This document shows, piece by piece, positions 6,594-9,341 of a DNA stretch of 9,341 nucleotides. Every line of letters starts with the position of its first letter. The first letter of the stretch is position 1. The translations under genes were made by a program, and so were the position numbers. Below the pieces are notes generated by a model. That model searched no databases. It was not told where the DNA came from and was given only the letters and a program-made list of their open reading frames with translations. This DNA is from Rhodobacterales bacterium (GTDB taxonomy: Bacteria > Pseudomonadota > Alphaproteobacteria > Rhodobacterales > Rhodobacteraceae): positions 1 to 9,341 of the forward strand of contig JANXPK010000519.1 in assembly GCA_025357355.1 (NCBI GenBank). Reading direction: 5' to 3'.

Positions 6594-7786
6594 GTCACTT
6601 TGGCGCGACGTTTGAATTCGGGTCGGTCCCACAGGTTCCGAGCCATGATGCCGGTCAGAATCTGGGTGGCGCGTGCGACGTCAGCGCTATCGATGTAAAG
6701 CGGCGTGAAGCCGAAGCGCAGGATGTCGGGGGCGCGAAAGTCGCCGATGACGCCATTTGCGATCAAGGCCTGCATGATCGCGTAGCCTTCGGGGTGGGCG
6801 AAGGAGACCTGGCTGCCGCGTTCGGAATGGGTGCGCGGGGTGACGAGGGTCAGGGTGGGACAGGCAGCCTCTACCCCCGCGATGAACTGGTCGGTAAGGG
6901 CGAGGGAGGCCATGCGCAGGTCTTGCAGGTCCACCATGTCCCAGATGTCGAGGGCGGATTCGAGGGCGGCGAGTTGCAGGATGGGCGGGGTGCCGACGCG
7001 CATCCGCTCGATCCCGGCGCCGGGGCGGTAGTCCTGATCGAAGGCGAACGGGGCCTCGTGCCCAAGCCAACCGGACAGGGCCGGGCGGGCCTTGGCGGCA
7101 AGGCGCGGGGCCACATAGATGAAAGCCGGGCCGCCGGGGCCGGAATTGAGGTATTTGTAGGTGCAGCCGACGGCGAAATCGACGTGACAGCCCTTGAGGT
7201 CCACCGGCAGGGCGCCAGCGGAGTGGGCGAGGTCCCAGATCGTCAGGGCGCCTTTGGCATGGGCGCGGGCGGTGAGGGCCTGCATGTCGTGCTTGCGGCC
7301 GGTGCGGTAGTCGACCTCGGTGATCAGGGTGACGGCAATGCTGTCGTCGATGGCGCCAGCCACGTCTTCGGGTGCGACGACCTTGAGGCTGTATTCGGGG
7401 CCGAGGGTGCGGCAGAGGCCCTGCGCCATGTAAAGGTCAGAGGGGAAGTTGCCGCTGTCCGACAGGATGACCCGGCGGCCGTGGTTGAGTTCGAGACAGG
7501 AGGCGAGCGCCTGATAGACCTTGATCGACAGCGTGTCGCCCATCACCACATGCCCCGCTTCGGCCCCGATCAGACGGGCGATGCGGTCGCCGATGCGGGT
7601 GGGCTGGTCCATCCAGCCGGCACGGTTCCAGCCGGTGATCAGCATCTGGCCCCACTCTTCCGTCACAGTGCGCGCCACGCGGGCGGCGGTGGCGTGCGGC
7701 AGAGGGCCAAGCGAGTTGCCATCGAGATAGGTGATGCCGGGCGGCAGATCGAACAGGTGCTTGGTGGCGGCGAAGTCAGAGGTCAT
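6590..7786 (-). CDS. kynU: Kynureninase
   Basis: 398 residues, close to the usual 400-420. It is a cytoplasmic PLP enzyme that cleaves L-kynurenine to anthranilate and L-alanine. It starts with the typical FDLPPGITYLDGNSLGPLP (residues 12-30). Further landmarks are the GDTLSIKVYQ PLP phosphate region (83-92), SDSGNFPSD (109-117), the PLP-ring aspartate in WDLAHSAG (Asp185), the Schiff-base lysine in CTYKYLNSGPGG (Lys211), GWLGH (239-243) and RVGTPPIL (263-270). The start is ATG at 7786, chosen for the strong AAAGGAGA (7799-7792) and the family N-terminus; a frame extension to 7957 is arginine-rich junk that crosses the divergent gene. It is the first gene of the minus-strand unit with GNAT and GH5, joined by 4-base overlaps. 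An unusual pair of alternative hairpins lies directly before its ribosome site. Confidence 0.96.
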   Translation of the reverse strand: MTSDFAATKHLFDLPPGITYLDGNSLGPLPHATAARVARTVTEEWGQMLITGWNRAGWMDQPTRIGDRIARLIGAEAGHVVMGDTLSIKVYQALASCLELNHGRRVILSDSGNFPSDLYMAQGLCRTLGPEYSLKVVAPEDVAGAIDDSIAVTLITEVDYRTGRKHDMQALTARAHAKGALTIWDLAHSAGALPVDLKGCHVDFAVGCTYKYLNSGPGGPAFIYVAPRLAAKARPALSGWLGHEAPFAFDQDYRPGAGIERMRVGTPPILQLAALESALDIWDMVDLQDLRMASLALTDQFIAGVEAACPTLTLVTPRTHSERGSQVSFAHPEGYAIMQALIANGVIGDFRAPDILRFGFTPLYIDSADVARATQILTGIMARNLWDRPEFKRRAKVT

Positions 7787-7791
7787 TGCGG

Positions 7792-7822
7792 TCTCCTTTG
7801 CGGCACAGTGCCGCTTGCGGCA
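7792..7822 (-). promoter_or_regulatory. kynU leader: mutually exclusive hairpins next to the ribosome binding site
   Basis: On the minus strand, the order is TGCCGC (7822-7817), AA, GCGGCA (7814-7809), CTG, TGCCGC (7805-7800), then the ribosome site AAAGGAGA (7799-7792). The middle hexamer can pair with either flanking one, so only one of two hairpins can form. The second stem ends at the base before the ribosome site. At DNA level it can also be read as a palindrome GCGGCACAGTGCCGC (7800-7814) plus a direct TTGCGGCA repeat (7798-7805, 7815-7822), i.e. a protein operator. The sequence pattern is certain; whether it acts as RNA switch or operator is not known. Confidence 0.4.
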
Positions 7823-7930
7823 GGTCTGGGCAAGGGGGGCGTCTTGGTTCTGTTGCGATGCGGATGCAAGGTGACGGCGGCGGGCCGGTCTGCGCCATCG
7901 GGGTGCGGCGGCTCGCCTGGGGAGAATGTC

Positions 7931-8245
7931 ATGACACAGTTTCTGTTCGTCTATCATGGGGGCACCATGCCCGAGACGCCCGAGGCAGGCGCCGCCTCGA
8001 TGAAGGAATGGACCGATTGGATGGGATCGCTGGGCAAGGCGCTGGTTTCGCCCGGTGCGCCGGTCGGCAAATCCTTTACGGTCGCCCTGGACGGCGTGCG
8101 CGAAGATGGCGGGGCCAACCCGACCTCGGGCTATTCCATCGTCGAGGCCGCTGACATGGCCGCCGCTGTTGAGATGGCTAAAGGCTGCCCGATGGCCACA
8201 GATGACAGCGGCTCGGTCGAAATTGCCGAAATCATGCCGATGTAG
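7931..8245 (+). CDS. Small YCII / DGPF-domain protein
   Basis: 104 residues, a full-length single YCII-type (dimeric alpha/beta barrel, ferredoxin-like) domain. Visible family features are the N-terminal strand QFLFVYHGG (3-11, His9 at the conserved early histidine), the helix MKEWTDWMGSLG (24-35), the central SGYSIVEAADMAAAVEMAKGCP (66-87, read here as two joined segments) and the terminal VEIAEIMPM. The family is often found beside sigma factors or as stand-alone proteins, and its chemistry is mostly unknown, so no reaction is claimed. The start is ATG at 7931 with GGAG (7921-7924) 6 bases upstream. It is divergent from kynU with 144 bases between the two starts. The inverted repeat at 8253-8292 follows its stop. 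Confidence 0.85.
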   Translation: MTQFLFVYHGGTMPETPEAGAASMKEWTDWMGSLGKALVSPGAPVGKSFTVALDGVREDGGANPTSGYSIVEAADMAAAVEMAKGCPMATDDSGSVEIAEIMPM

Positions 8246-8252
8246 GACAGGA

Positions 8253-8292
8253 CCGGGGCGGGCAGGGTCGTAAATGGCTTTTCCCGCCCCGG
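8253..8292 (+). terminator. GC-rich 10-bp inverted repeat after the YCII gene
   Basis: CCGGGGCGGG (8253-8262) pairs perfectly with CCCGCCCCGG (8283-8292) around a 20-base loop that ends in TTTT. It begins 7 bases after the YCII stop codon. No T-tract follows the stem, so it is not a textbook intrinsic terminator. A transcript-end or stability hairpin is the likeliest role. Confidence 0.45.
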
Positions 8293-8304
8293 ATCATTAT
8301 GACG

Positions 8305-8332
8305 TTGAATTCGACGGTCGCGATGCTATGGC
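8305..8332 (+). promoter_or_regulatory. Weak candidate promoter for pntA
   Basis: TTGAAT (8305-8310) and TATGGC (8327-8332) are separated by 16 bases and lie 52 bases before the GTG start of pntA. The -35 is fair and the -10 poor (3 of 6 to consensus). The hairpin upstream makes a separate pntA promoter in 8293-8371 reasonable. A perfect palindrome GCAGCGCTGC (8343-8352) lies between it and the ribosome site. Confidence 0.2.
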
Positions 8333-8383
8333 TTGCGGCGTTGCAGCGCTGCGTCGCGTGCCAAACGTTGTGGAGGGCCGACA

Positions 8384-9341
8384 GTGAAAATCGGAGCACT
8401 TTCAGAGATTTTCCCGGGCGAAAACCGGGTCGCGATGACGCCGGATTCGGCGCAGGCCGTGGGCAAGCTGGGGCACAGCTGCTGCATTCAGTCGGGTGCG
8501 GGTGCGAAGGCGGGGTTTTCGGACGCGCTTTATGCCAAGGCCGGGGTCGAAGTGCTGGCCAATGCGGCGGCGGTGGTAGCTGCGGCGGATGTGCTGGTCA
8601 AGGTGCGTGGACCCGAGAAGGCTGAGGCCGAAGCGTTGCGGTCGGGCCAGACGCTGATCAGTTTCTTTTGGCCGGCGCAGAACCCGGAATTGCTGGAGAT
8701 TGCCAAGACCCGCGGGGCGACGGTGATCGCCATGGATATGGTGCCGCGCATCAGCCGGGCGCAGAAGATGGACGCGCTGTCGTCGATGGCCAATATCGCA
8801 GGCTACCGGGCGGTGATCGAGGCGGGCAACAACTTCGGGCGGTTCTTCACCGGACAGGTGACGGCGGCAGGCAAGGTGCCACCGGCCAAGGTTCTGGTGA
8901 TCGGCGCCGGTGTGGCCGGTCTGGCAGCAATCGGGACGGCGGTGTCGCTGGGCGCCATCGTCCATGCCTTCGATGTGCGGCCCGAGGTGGCCGAGCAGAT
9001 CGAAAGCATGGGCGCGTCGTTCGTGTTTCTGGAATTCGAGGCGGGGCAGGACGGGGCGGCGACGGGGGGCTACGCGGCGCCTTCCAGCCCTGAGTTCCGC
9101 GAAAAGCAACTGGCGAAGTTCCGGGAACTGGCGCCGGAAATGGACATTGTCATTACCACCGCGCTGATCCCCGGACGTCCTGCGCCGAAGTTGTGGCTGG
9201 CCGATATGGTGGCGGAAATGAAGCCCGGTTCGGTCGTCATTGACCTTGCGGCAGAGCGCGGCGGCAACTGTGATCTGACGGTGCCGGATCAGAAGATCGT
9301 CAGCGGCAATGGCGTCACCGTCGTCGGCTACACTGATTTCC
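8384..9341 (+). CDS. pntA: NAD(P) transhydrogenase subunit alpha (3' end outside window)
   Basis: The first 319 residues are present. The start is GTG at 8384, with GGAGG (8372-8376) 7 bases upstream, and the protein begins MKIGALSEIFPGENRVAMTP as in the family. This is the NAD(H)-binding domain I of the proton-pumping transhydrogenase, which links hydride transfer between NADH and NADP+ to proton entry. Landmarks are SFFWPAQNPEL (93-103), MVPRISRAQKMDALSSMANIAG (119-140, given as one conserved block by position), the Rossmann GAGVAG (174-179), AFDVRP (195-200), TTALIPGRPAPKLW, and DLAAERGGNCD followed by VGYTDF at the edge. It reads very like E. coli PntA across this length. The cut point precedes the region where one learns whether the subunit is fused to membrane helices (about 510 residues) or split into a shorter alpha-1 form. 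pntB would be expected beyond the window. Confidence 0.96.
   Translation, partial: MKIGALSEIFPGENRVAMTPDSAQAVGKLGHSCCIQSGAGAKAGFSDALYAKAGVEVLANAAAVVAAADVLVKVRGPEKAEAEALRSGQTLISFFWPAQNPELLEIAKTRGATVIAMDMVPRISRAQKMDALSSMANIAGYRAVIEAGNNFGRFFTGQVTAAGKVPPAKVLVIGAGVAGLAAIGTAVSLGAIVHAFDVRPEVAEQIESMGASFVFLEFEAGQDGAATGGYAAPSSPEFREKQLAKFRELAPEMDIVITTALIPGRPAPKLWLADMVAEMKPGSVVIDLAAERGGNCDLTVPDQKIVSGNGVTVVGYTDF

Noticed and set aside
5104..6698. Plus-strand open frames 5104-5862 and 5859-6698 opposite the GH5 and GNAT genes
   Set aside because: Antisense to genes with intact catalytic motifs; composition is typical of reversed high-GC coding DNA.
6587..7930. Very long plus-strand open frame (start at 6587) running through to the YCII gene stop at 8245
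   Set aside because: Everything before 7931 is the antisense of kynU. The YCII family begins at 7931 with its own ribosome site, so the upstream part is a high-GC shadow, not a fusion.
7787..7957. N-terminal extension of kynureninase to a start at 7957
   Set aside because: The extra 57 residues are arginine-rich, cross the divergent YCII start and lie upstream of a strong ribosome site for ATG at 7786.
8402..9109. Minus-strand open frame opposite pntA
   Set aside because: pntA is unambiguous on the plus strand; the reverse frame is Arg/His-rich with no domain.

Overview
This is a GC-rich window from a chromosome that looks alphaproteobacterial, probably Rhodobacterales (Paracoccus/Rhodobacter-like). 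The basis is codon use, strong GGAG-type ribosome sites, tight ATGA gene overlaps, and a pntA product that reads closely like proteobacterial transhydrogenase alpha subunits. The order-level placement is inference. There are eight complete or near-complete genes and one gene tail. No tRNA, rRNA, CRISPR array, insertion sequence or origin was seen.

Left part (1-3836). A plus-strand gene tail (1-138) converges on two minus-strand genes for large acidic RTX-type proteins (2220-3836, then 230-2125). The two products have unrelated N-terminal halves. The first has a beta-helix of NSGTI-like turns; the second has a CSLREA-like start, a glycine-rich modular section and a Calx-beta-like domain. Both finish with the same layout: GGxGxD calcium-binding repeats, a serralysin-like C-terminal domain and a DFxL end. 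They are most likely type I secretion substrates for the cell surface or matrix, but no type I exporter gene is in the window.

Middle part (3923-7786, minus strand). This is a tryptophan-to-anthranilate (kynurenine pathway) cluster with two unexpected members. The order of transcription is kynureninase (kynU), a GNAT acetyltransferase, a secreted glycoside hydrolase family 5 enzyme, then tryptophan 2,3-dioxygenase (kynA). The first three genes overlap by 4 bases each, so they are probably translationally coupled. kynA follows after a 125-base gap. The formamidase gene kynB, needed between the two enzymes, is absent here. Just before the kynU ribosome site, three alternately complementary hexamers can form either of two mutually exclusive hairpins.

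Right part (7931-9341, plus strand). A small YCII/DGPF-domain protein is divergent from kynU and is followed by a GC-rich inverted repeat. Then comes the start of pntA (GTG start), which runs off the window edge.

The window is mostly ordinary metabolism. The most distinctive parts are the RTX pair, with a 63-residue modular glycine-rich beta-helix in one member, and the mixed kynU-GNAT-GH5-kynA operon with its leader hairpins.
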